DNA from: Candidatus Coatesiibacteriota bacterium
GTDB lineage: Bacteria; B130-G9
NCBI GenBank assembly: GCA_016929465.1
Contig: JAFGIT010000356.1
Location: 1 to 7,459 of the forward strand
DNA: 7,459 nt
Direction: 5' to 3'
Below the pieces are notes generated by a model. That model saw only the letters and a program-made list of their open reading frames with translations, was not told where the DNA came from and did no database searches. The translations under genes and the position numbers were made by a program. Position 1 is the stretch's first letter. Every line of letters begins with the position of its first letter. This document shows positions 6,335-7,459 of this stretch, one piece after another.

Positions 6335-7459
6335 AAGGTCTCTAGCTTCAGATCAGGTTGATTTTCTTGCCGATGTGGTATTCGAGGGTCTCTCTGAATA
6401 AACGATCTGTCAGGCATGATTGTGGGTTGTGCAGTGCTGGCGCAGTTGGACATTGCCGACACGTTGCCGGCATCATCAAACGTCTTGATAGCGAAATACC
6501 AGACCTGGCCGCCTTGAGGAAGAGCAAGTAGAAAATTCTCCACTGTCCCGGGGAACGAGGGGAAATAAAGAACCGGCACCGTCAACGCCTGTTCGAAATC
6601 CGCATCGTCATTGACTTTAGAGGATGAAGTCCGTATGTAGTAGCCTTTCGCCCGTCCGAGCATACCATCGTCACCGGGGGCGGTCCAGGTTAGTCGAACG
6701 TGGGTCTTTTGCGGGTTGAGTTCGACACCGAGGTCACTCACCTTCGCGGGCGGGGTACCATCTGCCGTGTAGTCATACATCCTGAGGCAGCGCAAGTCAT
6801 TGAGCGTGCCTGAGCTCCCCGTCCCGCCGAATGTCAGCATGTAGGCATATTCATCGAACGTCCCGGGGGGGAGCGTCACGACCGCGGCAGCGCTCCTGGG
6901 GCTGGGAGGAATCCCCGTCACGACATCGTTCAATTCGGTCCATTCGTTGGTTTCTGTGTCGAAGCTGTCGAGGTAATAGACATTTGGCGAGAAGTTCACT
7001 TGTGTGCGTCCGGCGAAGATGGTGATCTTCTTCAGGTCTTCGTCCGGGGCGAGCGAGGGGGCGAACCTGGCCTCGGACATTGCCCCGGAGGCTAACACGC
7101 GCGTGAACAGGAGCGTTTCTGGGTCCAGGGAGTAGAGCTTGCTGCTGGGGCCGATGTCGGACATACCACCATAGAGGAACCCTCGGTCGATTGATGGGAG
7201 GTACGTAAAGGCTGAGAGTATGACCTCGGTCGGCTGGAGGCCCGGGCACTCCATGGTCTGCCATTCATGCGAATCGAGACCGAAGGAGTAGAAGTTCAGC
7301 TCCCTACTCCATGTGCTGTTGAGGAAGCACCCATAAAAGAGAAGCCGATTGCGCCTCGAATCCAACAGACCTACTGCCGGCAAAGTCGGGTAAGTCTCAT
7401 CGTCGGATACAGGTTTGAACTCTGTCCATTCGTTGTCGGATAGATCGAGTAGATATATG
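6328..7459 (-). CDS. Gene C: C-terminal 376 residues of a third kelch/FN3 paralogue (5' end outside window)
   Basis: The frame is open from the window edge to TAG at 6330-6328. An in-frame TTG at 7383-7381 could be taken as a start, but the 25 codons upstream of it continue the match to gene B: I-Y-L-L-D-L then N-E-W-T-E-F in C, against V-Y-R-L-D-L then Y-E-W-T-A-F in B. The gene is therefore truncated by the window and does not start there. Visible residues 1-231 cover the end of propeller blade 2 through blade 6, with the motif R-N-R-L-L-F-Y-G-C shared with B. Residues about 235-339 are an FN3 domain with T-W-T-A-P-G-D-D-G, followed by a 37-residue tail. The last 144 residues align to B without a gap, with about 71 identities counted by hand. 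The final codons carry the Shine-Dalgarno sequence of gene B. Its missing N-terminus probably repeats the Rossmann/Ig/FN3 plan of A and B, which is inferred. Confidence 0.92.
   Translation of the reverse strand, partial: IYLLDLSDNEWTEFKPVSDDETYPTLPAVGLLDSRRNRLLFYGCFLNSTWSRELNFYSFGLDSHEWQTMECPGLQPTEVILSAFTYLPSIDRGFLYGGMSDIGPSSKLYSLDPETLLFTRVLASGAMSEARFAPSLAPDEDLKKITIFAGRTQVNFSPNVYYLDSFDTETNEWTELNDVVTGIPPSPRSAAAVVTLPPGTFDEYAYMLTFGGTGSSGTLNDLRCLRMYDYTADGTPPAKVSDLGVELNPQKTHVRLTWTAPGDDGMLGRAKGYYIRTSSSKVNDDADFEQALTVPVLYFPSFPGTVENFLLALPQGGQVWYFAIKTFDDAGNVSAMSNCASTAQPTIMPDRSFIQRDPRIPHRQENQPDLKLETLR
6766..7458 (-). repeat. Kelch-type beta-propeller of gene C, partial (end of blade 2 to blade 6)
   Basis: The motifs match gene B: F-Y-G-C in blade 3, Y-G-G in blade 4, F-A-G in blade 5 and F-G-G in blade 6, with N-E-W-T and H-E-W-Q at blade ends. 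Blade 5 has A-G where B has G-G. The stretch is 18 residues shorter than the matching part of B, with the shortening placed between blades. Confidence 0.72.

Larger units (their letters stand above)
1..7459 (-). repeat. Tandem array of three paralogous genes, probably one operon
   Basis: Bases 1-2165 (gene A) match about 4130-6325 (gene B N-terminal part) at protein level, and 2171-3355 (gene B C-terminal part) matches 6328-7458 (gene C). Equivalent points in B and C are about 4.16 kb apart. A short identical DNA stretch, gtcccggggaacg on the plus strand, is seen at 2388-2400 and 6545-6557 at equivalent positions. The gaps of 5 bases (2166-2170) and 2 bases (6326-6327) leave no room for a promoter or terminator. 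The copies have diverged well beyond a recent duplication. Confidence 0.85.

Noticed and set aside
7381-7383. TTG as the start codon of gene C
   Set aside because: Twenty-five upstream codons continue the alignment with gene B propeller blade 2, and a start here would cut through a blade. The true start lies beyond the window.
2171-7459. Recent duplication or an insertion-sequence-driven repeat
   Set aside because: The best conserved part of B and C is only about half identical at protein level, and only short identical DNA stretches were noticed. No terminal inverted repeats or transposase were seen.

Overview
The whole window is coding, and all of it lies on the minus strand. It holds three consecutive, head-to-tail paralogues of a very large, modular, secreted or surface protein. 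In transcription order, from high to low coordinates, they are: gene C (7459 to 6328, only its C-terminal 376 residues visible), gene B (6325 to 2171, complete, 1384 residues), and gene A (2165 to the window edge, N-terminal 721 residues visible). The gaps are only 2 and 5 bases. In each case the ribosome binding site of the next gene is written inside the last codons of the previous one. This looks like one polycistronic transcript that extends past both ends of the window.

Gene B shows the full architecture: a signal peptide with a possible lipobox; an N-terminal Rossmann-like domain resembling the class I glutamine-amidotransferase fold but apparently without the catalytic cysteine; three related Ig-like repeats; an SbsA-type (Big_5-like) Ig domain; two fibronectin type III (FN3) domains; a kelch-type beta-propeller of probably six blades; a third FN3 domain with the W-T-A-P-G-D-D-G signature; and a 37-residue tail. 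Gene A follows the same plan as far as it can be seen, into the first FN3 domain. Gene C matches the B plan from the second propeller blade to the C-terminus. The two partial genes together therefore cover nearly the whole B architecture, which implies tandem duplication of a complete gene.

The sequence suggests a bacterium with Shine-Dalgarno initiation, GC in the mid-50s percent (by eye), and long extracellular FN3/Ig/kelch proteins. Proteins with the T-A-P-G-D-D-G FN3 signature and VDD-type N-terminal domains are, from general knowledge, common in uncultivated lineages around the FCB superphylum (for example Eisenbacteria- or Latescibacteria-like genomes). That placement is an inference at low confidence, because no phylogenetic marker gene is present.

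No enzyme with a recognisable active site, no RNA gene, no mobile element and no CRISPR array is visible. No promoter or terminator can be placed in the 2- and 5-base gaps. The likely role is a family of co-expressed cell-envelope or secreted binding proteins. Differences between copies appear in membrane anchoring (a lipobox in B, none in A) and in the loops between propeller blades.
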